Source of the DNA: WTJX01 sp045106295
GTDB taxonomy: Bacteria > Bacteroidota > Bacteroidia > Cytophagales > JAAEPT01
Assembly: GCA_045106295.1 (NCBI GenBank)
Contig: JBGCEI010000038.1
Location: 1-6,628 of the forward strand
Reading direction: 5' to 3'
DNA: 6,628 nt
The translations under genes were made by a program, and so were the position numbers. Positions 1-5,817 of the stretch are shown here, piece after piece. Within the stretch, counting starts at the first letter, position 1; the number at the start of each line of letters is the position of its first letter. The notes under the pieces are model-generated. The model was not told where the DNA came from, did no database searches, and worked only from the letters and a program-made list of their open reading frames with translations.

Positions 1-540
1 ACATTAGTTGATTTAGGTCATCACTTACCGAATTCTAACATAGAGCAAATTGTAGCTCTATTGATGATGGAAGCAAAATTAGGTGGGTTCCACTTCAATG
101 ATTCTAAATATGGAGACGATGATGTAACTGTAGGATCATTAAAGCCATACCAATTATTCTTAATCTTTTTAGAGTTAGTAAAAGGGATGGAAGAGAATGT
201 AACAAACAATCCAGTTCCAGCTTGGATGATAGATGCTTCTCATAATGTTAAAGATCCATTAGAAGATTTAATTCAATCTGTTGAAGCAATTAATATTTCG
301 TATGCACAGGCATTAATTGTTGACAGAACCAAATTAAAAGGTCTTCAAGCAGAAAGTGATGTAGTAGCTTGTCAAGAATTATTACAAGGAGCATACAGAA
401 CGGACTTAAGAGCTTTAGTGCGTGAAGCTAGAATTCAGTTAGGTGGAGCATCAGAACCACTAGAATTATATAGAACGTTACAAGTAAGACAAACCCTTAT
501 TGAAGAAAGAGGGCTGAAAACGCTTGCTACAGGGTTATAA
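1..540 (+). CDS. rhaI: L-rhamnose isomerase, C-terminal part (start lies outside the window)
   Basis: The frame is open from base 1 and ends at the TAA at 538-540, giving 179 residues of a protein usually a little over 400 long, so the N-terminal half or more is missing. The enzyme interconverts L-rhamnose and L-rhamnulose in the cytoplasm, the first step of rhamnose breakdown. The visible part matches the TIM-barrel, metal-dependent P. stutzeri-type L-rhamnose isomerase. It has VDLGHH at residues 3-8, the block GGFHFNDSKYGDDD at 28-41, and PAWMIDASHN at 73-82. By alignment from memory, Asp4, His7, His31, Asp39, Asp41 and Asp78 correspond to the metal and substrate ligands of that family, and none is missing. 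It is followed by a sugar kinase and a lactate dehydrogenase, which fits a rhamnose cluster. Related TIM-barrel sugar isomerases are the alternative, but the GDDD block and neighbours favour rhamnose isomerase. Confidence 0.9.
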   Translation, partial: TLVDLGHHLPNSNIEQIVALLMMEAKLGGFHFNDSKYGDDDVTVGSLKPYQLFLIFLELVKGMEENVTNNPVPAWMIDASHNVKDPLEDLIQSVEAINISYAQALIVDRTKLKGLQAESDVVACQELLQGAYRTDLRALVREARIQLGGASEPLELYRTLQVRQTLIEERGLKTLATGL

Positions 541-561
541 TAGTTGTTTACTTTTCTTTTT

Positions 562-604
562 AGTAAAGGATACCTGTGTTTTGATGAATACAGGTTCTTT
601 TACT
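562..604 (+). terminator. Terminator-like stem-loop after rhaI
   Basis: ACCTGT (572-577) pairs with ACAGGT (590-595) around a 12-base loop. The stem extends outward as AGTAAA (562-567) with TTTACT (599-604), with a small internal mismatch of GGAT against TCT. The 3' arm carries TTCTTTT, and the 5' arm carries AGTAAAGGA, so it could work on both strands. It lies 21 bases after the rhaI stop codon, where an intrinsic terminator is expected. No long uninterrupted T run follows, so termination may be partial, leaving some read-through into the kinase. Confidence 0.55.
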
Positions 605-620
605 CACTTCGTGAGATTTT
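603..620 (+). terminator. Second small hairpin directly after the first
   Basis: CTCAC (603-607) pairs perfectly with GTGAG (611-615) around the triloop TTC and is followed by ATTTT (616-620). It abuts the larger stem at 562-604, with which it shares its first two bases, so the two would compete or stack. It may back up termination or be a processing end. The stem is only five base pairs, so this is tentative. Confidence 0.3.
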
Positions 621-665
621 ACACGTTAGATTTTCATGTTAAGTCTTAGGAAACGCTACACCTTA

Positions 666-698
666 TTGATTAGCCTTTAGCTCCTTAATTTATTTTTG
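666..698 (+). promoter_or_regulatory. Possible Bacteroidota-type promoter for the sugar kinase
   Basis: TATTTTTG at 691-698 matches the Bacteroidota -7 consensus TAnnTTTG. A TTG at 666-668 lies 22 bases upstream, within the 17-23 spacing described for the -33 element. It sits 39 bases before the kinase start codon and after the terminator-like stems, which suits a separate promoter for kinase plus lldD. The region is AT-rich, so a chance match is possible. I saw no convincing operator palindrome beside it. Confidence 0.35.
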
Positions 699-737
699 TT
701 TAAGATTAGTTCTTTATTCTTTTATTAATTTTATCTC

Positions 738-2060
738 ATGAGTACACCTTCTATAGCTGTTTTTGATATTGGTAAAACCAATAAAAAGTTATATGTTTTT
801 GATTTAGAAGGCAATAAGCTCTATGAGGAATATACTTCTTTTGAAGAAATTAAAGACGAAGATGGGTTCCCTACGGAAGATCTAAACGCATTGTGTGAAT
901 GGATGAAAAAGAGCTTCGATGATTTGTTAGATGATATAAGATTCGATGTTCAAAAACTCAACTTTGCTACCTATGGAGCAAGTTTTGTTCACCTAGATAA
1001 AGATGGTCAGTTTATAGAATCATTTTATAATTATTTAAAATATTTACCAGAAGATTTTAATAAGCAGTTTGAAGCAGACCATGGAGATAAAAATACTGTT
1101 GTAATAGATACCTATTCACCATGGTTAGGTTTATTGAATTCAGGCATGCAGTTACGCTGGTTAAAGGAATACCAATCAGAGAAATATAACCGTATTCATA
1201 CAAGTTTACACCTACCTCAGTACCTTTCTTATTTATTCACAGGGAAGTTATTTACCGATCCAACCTCTCTAGGTTGCCATACGGCTTTGTGGGATTTTAA
1301 AAAGAAAACATACCATCGATGGGTAAAAGAAGATGGGATAGATAGTAAGTTCCCTGAACTTGTTCAAGGAGATCATTCAGTGAAAACCACGATTAAAGGA
1401 AAAGAAATTGAAGTAGGCGTAGGGATTCACGACAGTTCTTCTGCTTTGGTTCCATATCTTAAAAAATCTAAAGAACCATTCATTTTGATTTCTACTGGTA
1501 CGTGGAGTATCTGTTTGAATTCTTTTTCTGATGATGTGCTTACCGAAGATCAATTAGCAAAGGATTGTCTTTGTTTCTTAAACCCATATACGGTACCTGT
1601 AAAAGCATCTCGTTTATTCTTGGGTAATGAGTATGAAGTTCAAACGAATAAGTTAGCTAAGCACTTTGATGTGCCTGTTGATACGCACAAAACTGTGAAG
1701 CCTAACAATGATTTATTAGATAAGTTGATAGCTGGAAAATTGAAAAATAATTTTTACCCAGAATCAATTAATAATCCGTTATTGCTAAAGAAATATATTA
1801 AGAATTTTTACGACCTTAATAAGTACAAAACGTACGATGAAGCCTATCACCACATGATGTGGGGATTAACTCTTTTACAATTAGATTCACTAGATTTAGT
1901 GTTAGAAAAAGAGAAGATTAAAACAATTTTTATTGATGGTGGTTTTATTCATAATACTATTTTTGTAAGCATCTTAGAAAAGATGTTACCTGAGATTAAA
2001 ATCGTTCCATCAGAAATGCCTTCTGGAACAGCCTTAGGAGCAGCAATGGTCATTGCTTAA
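738..2060 (+). CDS. FGGY-family carbohydrate kinase, probably L-rhamnulokinase
   Basis: A 440-residue FGGY sugar kinase that would transfer the ATP gamma-phosphate to a ketose. With rhaI upstream, the likely substrate is L-rhamnulose, giving L-rhamnulose-1-phosphate in the cytoplasm. The N-terminal domain opens with the phosphate-binding turn FDIGKTN (residues 9-15). GIHDSSSALVPY (229-240) carries Asp232, the expected catalytic base. ISTGTWSICL (251-260) is the second phosphate motif. IDGGFIHN (399-406) and PSGTALGAA (428-436) form the adenosine-binding end of the C-terminal domain. Length is slightly short of the usual 450-500 residues but both domains are complete. ATG 738 gives the normal short leader before the first beta strand. 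No clear Shine-Dalgarno is present, as is usual in this phylum. The family is well supported, whereas rhamnulose specificity rests on neighbours, and fuculose or xylulose kinase remain possible. It is a distant relative of E. coli RhaB, so no symbol is given. Confidence 0.85.
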   Translation: MSTPSIAVFDIGKTNKKLYVFDLEGNKLYEEYTSFEEIKDEDGFPTEDLNALCEWMKKSFDDLLDDIRFDVQKLNFATYGASFVHLDKDGQFIESFYNYLKYLPEDFNKQFEADHGDKNTVVIDTYSPWLGLLNSGMQLRWLKEYQSEKYNRIHTSLHLPQYLSYLFTGKLFTDPTSLGCHTALWDFKKKTYHRWVKEDGIDSKFPELVQGDHSVKTTIKGKEIEVGVGIHDSSSALVPYLKKSKEPFILISTGTWSICLNSFSDDVLTEDQLAKDCLCFLNPYTVPVKASRLFLGNEYEVQTNKLAKHFDVPVDTHKTVKPNNDLLDKLIAGKLKNNFYPESINNPLLLKKYIKNFYDLNKYKTYDEAYHHMMWGLTLLQLDSLDLVLEKEKIKTIFIDGGFIHNTIFVSILEKMLPEIKIVPSEMPSGTALGAAMVIA

Positions 2061-2114
2061 ATAACGCAATAAATTAACGAGTCTCTTGAGAAAATAAATA
2101 ATCATTAAAACGAT

Positions 2115-3263
2115 ATGGAATTACAAATGAACCCTAAATATCCTGATGTTGCCGATTTAAGACTTCAGTCTAAAAAGAAAGTACCTCGCTTTGCTTTTGA
2201 GTATCTAGATGGAGGGTGTAATGCAGATGAGAATCTTCACCGAAATAGAAGTGAACTACAGGCTATTCAGTTAATGCCTGACTATTTAGGTAAACATACT
2301 AAGTCTAGTATGAAAACAGAACTGTTTGGACATACGTACGATGCTCCTTTTGGAATTTCGCCAGTAGGGCTACAGGGGTTAATGTGGCCAAAAGCTCCTC
2401 AGATATTAGCTAAGGCAGCAGTAAAACACAATATACCGTTTGTGTTAAGTACAGTGACAACAGCAAGCATAGAAGAAATAGGTAAGATTACAGAGGGAAA
2501 AGCGTGGTTTCAATTGTATCATCCAGCTGAAGACTCTATGCGTGATGATATCATGACACGATGTGAAAATGCAGGGATGGATGTTTTTATGGCATTAGCA
2601 GATGTTCCTTCTTTTGGTTTTAGACCAAGAGATATACGTAATGGGCTTGCCATGCCACCAAAATTCTCTCTTAGGAATTTCTTACAAGTATGTAAGCGTC
2701 CAGAGTGGGCTTTGAGAACATTGTTTAACGGACAGCCAGAGTTTGAAACTTTAAAACCGTATATGCCTAAAGGGTTAGATCTAAAACAGTTAGGTGCATT
2801 TATGGATAAAACATTTAGTGGGAGACTTAATGTAGAGAAACTAAAACCAATCCGTGATAAATGGAAAGGAAAGCTTGTAGTGAAAGGTATCGTAAATGAA
2901 GAAGATGCTGAAAAGTGTGTGAAGATAGGAGTGGATGGTATTGTGGTTTCAAACCATGGAGGTAGGCAACTAGATATTGGTGAATCTACTATTACTCCAT
3001 TACAGAGGCTTGCACCAAAGTTTAAAGATAAAATGAAGGTAATGGTAGATAGTGGTTACCGATCTGGTCCAGATATCGCAAGAGGATTGGCTTGTGGTGC
3101 AGATTTCACCTTTATGGGAAGAAGTTTTATGTATGGAGTAGGTGCTTTAGGAAATGAAGGAGGAGACCATACTATTTCTATGATGAAAAGACAATTACAG
3201 CAAGTGATGGAACAGGTGTGCTGCGAAAAAGTAGCAGACTTTCCTAATCATTTGATAAAATAA
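2115..3263 (+). CDS. lldD: FMN-dependent alpha-hydroxy-acid dehydrogenase, probably L-lactate dehydrogenase
   Basis: A 382-residue member of the FMN alpha-hydroxy-acid dehydrogenase family, which oxidises L-lactate to pyruvate and passes electrons to the respiratory chain at the membrane. FEYLDGG (28-34) supplies the substrate Tyr30. SPVGLQG (82-88), LSTVTTAS (111-118) and WFQLYH (131-136) line the FMN pocket. VVKGI (255-259) carries the flavin Lys257. SNHGGRQLD (279-287) carries the catalytic His281 and substrate Arg284. VDSGYRSGPD (311-320) and MGRSFMYG (334-341) bind the FMN phosphate. The length equals that of typical LldD and no key residue is missing. It starts 54 bases after the kinase with no terminator between them, so the two are probably co-transcribed. 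Rhamnose breakdown yields L-lactaldehyde and then L-lactate, which explains its place here. ATG 2127 is an alternative start. Other hydroxy-acid oxidases cannot be excluded from sequence alone. Confidence 0.88.
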   Translation: MELQMNPKYPDVADLRLQSKKKVPRFAFEYLDGGCNADENLHRNRSELQAIQLMPDYLGKHTKSSMKTELFGHTYDAPFGISPVGLQGLMWPKAPQILAKAAVKHNIPFVLSTVTTASIEEIGKITEGKAWFQLYHPAEDSMRDDIMTRCENAGMDVFMALADVPSFGFRPRDIRNGLAMPPKFSLRNFLQVCKRPEWALRTLFNGQPEFETLKPYMPKGLDLKQLGAFMDKTFSGRLNVEKLKPIRDKWKGKLVVKGIVNEEDAEKCVKIGVDGIVVSNHGGRQLDIGESTITPLQRLAPKFKDKMKVMVDSGYRSGPDIARGLACGADFTFMGRSFMYGVGALGNEGGDHTISMMKRQLQQVMEQVCCEKVADFPNHLIK

Positions 3264-3356
3264 AAAGGTATCCTAAAATTTATAGATCAAACTAAAACAT
3301 TTAAGGGTTTTGAAAAACTGCTGATACTTTTCAAAATGTTCCGAACTCCACTACCT

Positions 3357-3390
3357 CAAAATTAGTTTGGAAAAATGAGTTTCCATTTTG
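3357..3390 (+). terminator. Weak candidate terminator for the kinase-lldD unit
   Basis: TGGAAA (3368-3373) pairs with TTTCCA (3380-3385) around a six-base loop. An outer CAAAA (3357-3361) can pair with TTTTG (3386-3390), leaving TTAGTT bulged on the left. TTTTGTTGT follows the stem. It is the best terminator-like structure after lldD but lies 93 bases downstream of the stop codon and has few G-C pairs. Confidence 0.25.
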
Positions 3391-3493
3391 TTGTAATGGC
3401 TGTAAGATGATATACGATTTATTACACAACACTCAAGTAAGTGCCAGTATCAAAACAGAAAACACACTAACTATTGGTTTTAAACCTAGCTAC

Positions 3494-3650
3494 TTTCTTT
3501 TTAGCTATTGTTTTTTGTCCTAATTTTAACCCGAAATATGTAATAGAGTTCGTTATGAGAAGTTAACTAGCAAAGCGACTGATTTGCAGATAGTTAGATT
3601 CGGAATAGATTCTCTAATACATATTTCGGGTTTAAAGAACTAGAAAGAAA
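3494..3650. repeat. Large nested inverted repeat upstream of pgi
   Basis: The core arms 3528-3548 and 3612-3632 pair at 20 of 21 positions. This includes an unbroken 15-base match, AACCCGAAATATGTA against its reverse complement. Outside the core, TTT (3525-3527) pairs with AAA (3634-3636). TTTCTTTTTAG (3494-3504) then pairs over 11 positions, one of them G-U, with CTAGAAAGAAA (3640-3650), leaving about 20 unpaired bases on the left. Inside, TAACTA (3564-3569) pairs with TAGTTA (3591-3596) and GCAAA (3570-3574) with TTTGC (3583-3587), with AGA bulged and an eight-base loop. No coding potential is seen within it. It could be a structured leader or small RNA, or a MITE-like element with terminal inverted repeats; I did not identify a target-site duplication. 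Confidence 0.7.
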
Positions 3651-3674
3651 TAAAAATTTAAACAACTCTAATTT

Positions 3675-4322
3675 ATGTTGCCTACTATTAATCCTACTAA
3701 AACATCTGCATGGAATAAACTAACTGCTCACTACGAAAAAATGAGTAAAGTAGAGATGAAAAACTTATTCGAAGAAGATGCTAACCGATTCGATTCGTTC
3801 TCTACTTCTTTCGAAACTATTTTAGTAGACTATTCTAAAAACATTCTAACTAAAGAAACACTTGATCTCTTATTAGAATTAGCTAAAGAAACAAAACTAG
3901 AAGAGGCTATCAAAAGCATGTTTGCTGGTGATAAAATCAACAAAACAGAAAATAGATCAGTACTTCACGTAGCGCTAAGGAATACATCTAACACACCAAT
4001 TAAAGAAGATGGTGAAGATGTGATGCCATTAGTGAATGCTGTATTAGACAAAATGAAAAGCTTCTCTGAGAAAGTAATTTCAGGAGAGTGGAAAGGGTAC
4101 ACGGGCAAGGCAATTACCGATATTGTAAATATTGGTATCGGAGGATCAGACCTTGGTCCGGTGATGGTAACGGAAGCGTTAAAATCATACAAGAAAAATG
4201 TAAATACTCATTTCGTGTCTAATGTAGACGGAACACATATCGTAGAAACAGTAAAAGAGTTGAATCCAGAAACGACTCTATTTATGATTGCTTCCAAAAC
4301 ATTTACAACGCAAGAAACATGA
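3675..4322 (+). CDS. pgi: N-terminal fragment of glucose-6-phosphate isomerase
   Basis: This is the 215-residue 5' half of the split pgi. It contains the N-terminal helical region with INKTENRSVLHVALRN (88-103), a family signature. It also holds most of the first SIS domain: VNIGIGGSDLGP (151-162), VSNVDGTHI (181-189) and the sugar-phosphate loop SKTFTT (207-212). It stops directly after that loop and lacks all three catalytic residues, so alone it should be inactive. ATG 3675 aligns with the usual PGI start, about 10 residues before the conserved TSAWNKL segment. Confidence 0.65.
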   Translation: MLPTINPTKTSAWNKLTAHYEKMSKVEMKNLFEEDANRFDSFSTSFETILVDYSKNILTKETLDLLLELAKETKLEEAIKSMFAGDKINKTENRSVLHVALRNTSNTPIKEDGEDVMPLVNAVLDKMKSFSEKVISGEWKGYTGKAITDIVNIGIGGSDLGPVMVTEALKSYKKNVNTHFVSNVDGTHIVETVKELNPETTLFMIASKTFTTQET

Positions 4323-5320
4323 CGAATGCACACAGTGCAAGAGATTGGTTTTTGAAAGCTGCAAAAGAAAAAAGTCATGTAGCGAAGCACTTTGTAGCGC
4401 TTTCTACAAATGAAGAAGGAGTGTCTGACTTTGGAATAGATACAGCTAATATGTTCGAATTCTGGGACTGGGTAGGAGGAAGATATTCTCTTTGGTGTGC
4501 CATAGGTTTACCGATAGCGTGTAGCATAGGCTTCGATAATTTCTATGAATTATTAGAAGGAGCACATGCTATGGATCAGCATTTTGCATCTACTCCATTG
4601 GAAAAGAATGTGCCTGTTTTGTTAGCATTGATTGGTCTATGGTACAATAATTTTTACGGTGCTGAAACGGAAGCTATTCTTCCATACGATCAGTATATGC
4701 ACCGTTTTTCAGCTTATTTCCAACAAGGAAATATGGAAAGTAACGGGAAATATGTAGCAAGAAATGGCGAAAAAGTAACTTATGAAACGGGTCCTGTAAT
4801 CTGGGGAGAGCCAGGAACAAACGGTCAGCATGCTTTTTATCAGTTGATTCACCAAGGAACTAAACTAATTCCGTGTGACTTTTTAGCACCAGCTAAATCA
4901 CAAAATGTAATTGGAGATCACCATGAGAAGTTATTGTCCAACTTTTTTGCTCAGACAGAAGCCTTAATGAATGGTAAAACGGAACAAGAAGTAAGAAGTG
5001 AATTAGAATCTTCGGGGATGAGTAAGGCAGACATTGATACGCTGGTTCCATTCAAAGTATTTGAAGGAAACAGACCAACTAATTCTATTTTATTCGAGAA
5101 GTTAACGCCACGTACATTAGGTAGTTTGTTAGCGATGTACGAGCATAAAATATTTACGCAAGGAGCCATTTTGAATATCTTTAGTTTCGATCAGTGGGGA
5201 GTGGAATTAGGAAAGCAATTGGCTAAGAAAATCCTTCCTGAATTGTCAGGAAGTGAGACTGTTAGCTCACACGATTCTTCTACCAATGGATTGATTAATG
5301 CGTACAAAAAAATGAGGTAA
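4319..5320 (+). CDS. pgi: C-terminal fragment of glucose-6-phosphate isomerase
   Basis: This is the 333-residue 3' half of the split pgi, opening with the conserved TNAHSARDWFL. It carries the SIS-domain WVGGRYSLW segment with substrate Arg55, Glu140 in NMESNGK, His171 in GTNGQHAFYQ, and the signature around ELGKQLAKK with Lys299. Whether translation really begins at ATG 4319 is unknown. The ATGA overlap with the upstream stop would allow reinitiation by ribosomes finishing the first half. The fragment lacks the phosphate-binding loop SKTFTT, so activity would need both pieces together. Confidence 0.65.
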   Translation: MTNAHSARDWFLKAAKEKSHVAKHFVALSTNEEGVSDFGIDTANMFEFWDWVGGRYSLWCAIGLPIACSIGFDNFYELLEGAHAMDQHFASTPLEKNVPVLLALIGLWYNNFYGAETEAILPYDQYMHRFSAYFQQGNMESNGKYVARNGEKVTYETGPVIWGEPGTNGQHAFYQLIHQGTKLIPCDFLAPAKSQNVIGDHHEKLLSNFFAQTEALMNGKTEQEVRSELESSGMSKADIDTLVPFKVFEGNRPTNSILFEKLTPRTLGSLLAMYEHKIFTQGAILNIFSFDQWGVELGKQLAKKILPELSGSETVSSHDSSTNGLINAYKKMR

Positions 5321-5322
5321 GT
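5314..5322 (+). promoter_or_regulatory. Shine-Dalgarno-like site before ecotin
   Basis: GAGGT (5314-5318) lies inside the last codons of pgi, with GAGG five bases before ATG 5323. This spacing supports the upstream start over ATG 5338. Such a motif is uncommon before genes in this window, and the phylum relies little on Shine-Dalgarno pairing. Confidence 0.35.
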
Positions 5323-5817
5323 ATGTCGTATCAAGTCATGTTTTTCTGTGGTCTAGTTGTTTTGCTAGGCGTTTATTTTAGTTGTAAACCAGCTAAAAAA
5401 ATAATGATGCCGTCTGTAGAAAAAGCACATGACTTGAGTATGTATCCCAAAGCAGAAGACGGACAAGCAAGAAGTGTTATCTCATTGCCTAAAAAGGAAG
5501 ATGAATCGAATTATAAGGTTGAACTCTTTATTGGTAAAACGCTTGAAGTTGATTGTAACCGACATAGTCTAGGGGGCAGTTTAACTTCTCAATCCGTGAA
5601 AGGTTGGGGATATACTTATTTTGACTTTCAGACTGACGGAAGGATAATGAGTACAAAAAAAGGCTGCCCAGAAGGTTCTAAAAAAGAGAAATTCGTCTAT
5701 TATAAAAGTGACTTGATCAGGTATAATAGCCGTTTACCAGTTGTGGTGTATGTACCAGAAGGGTATGAGGTGAAGTATAAGGTTTGGGCTAGAGAAGAAG
5801 TGTTTCATGAAAAATAA
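5323..5817 (+). CDS. eco: Ecotin-family serine protease inhibitor, exported
   Basis: A 164-residue protein matching ecotin, the dimeric inhibitor of trypsin-fold serine proteases that acts in the periplasm or cell envelope. A hydrophobic N-terminus (about 6-20) ends in Ser-Cys21, a possible lipoprotein or secretion signal. The mature domain runs from about residue 40. It has MYPKAEDG (40-47), YKVELFIGKTLEVDCN (64-79), GWGYTYFDF (94-102), and RYNSRLPVVVYVPE (133-146) followed by KYKVW (151-155). Cys78 and Cys115 match the E. coli disulfide pair. The reactive loop reads STKKGC (110-115) where E. coli ecotin has STMMAC, so P1 is Lys112 and P1' is Lys113. This predicts preference for trypsin-like targets. 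The gene starts two bases after the pgi stop, with GAGG (5314-5317) five bases before the ATG, and its end overlaps lipB. ATG 5338 is an alternative start. Family assignment is firm; the target is unknown. Confidence 0.9.
   Translation: MSYQVMFFCGLVVLLGVYFSCKPAKKIMMPSVEKAHDLSMYPKAEDGQARSVISLPKKEDESNYKVELFIGKTLEVDCNRHSLGGSLTSQSVKGWGYTYFDFQTDGRIMSTKKGCPEGSKKEKFVYYKSDLIRYNSRLPVVVYVPEGYEVKYKVWAREEVFHEK

Larger units (their letters stand above)
3264..3674. other. 411-base intergenic region between lldD and pgi
   Basis: No convincing gene is present on either strand. The left part holds two AT-rich stems: TTTTGAAAA (3308-3316) with TTTTCAAAA (3328-3336), and TGGAAA/TTTCCA at 3368-3385. Short palindromes such as GGTTTTAAACC (3476-3486) also occur. 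The right part holds a large nested inverted repeat, listed separately. I found no clean TAnnTTTG promoter for pgi; TACTTTTC at 3325-3332 is the nearest match, one base off and far from the gene. Confidence 0.6.
3675..5320 (+). pseudogene. pgi: Glucose-6-phosphate isomerase, split by an apparent one-base deletion
   Basis: The two consecutive frames 3675-4322 and 4319-5320 together encode a full glucose-6-phosphate isomerase, which interconverts glucose-6-phosphate and fructose-6-phosphate in glycolysis and gluconeogenesis. The first frame ends in SKTFTTQET at a TGA (4320-4322). The second begins MTNAHSARDW from an ATG overlapping that stop (4319-4321). In the family these segments are one continuous conserved stretch, so one base appears to be missing near 4317-4320. 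The composite is 548 residues, against 549 in E. coli. Counting straight through, Glu355 (NMESNGK), His386 (GQHAFYQ) and Lys514 (ELGKQLAKK) fall on the known catalytic positions. Both halves are otherwise undamaged, so this could be a sequencing or assembly error, a very recent mutation, or a working split gene. Pseudogene is the formal label and loss of function is not shown. Confidence 0.75.

Noticed and set aside
3296..3340. Stem TTTTGAAAA/TTTTCAAAA as a terminator for lldD
   Set aside because: It has only one G-C pair and no following T run, so it would be too unstable as an intrinsic terminator.
3375..3410. Tiny 11-codon frame in the lldD-pgi gap
   Set aside because: It has no recognisable protein features and overlaps a hairpin; frames of this size are expected by chance.
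3494..3650. CRISPR array or tRNA as the explanation of the repeat structure
   Set aside because: The repeats are inverted and nested, not regularly spaced direct repeats, and no cloverleaf or T-loop consensus is visible.
4311..4322. Programmed -1 frameshift site in pgi
   Set aside because: The sequence before the TGA (CAAGAAACA) is not an X XXY YYZ slippery heptamer, and re-pairing of the Thr tRNA from ACA to AAC would be poor. It is kept only as a minor alternative to a base deletion.
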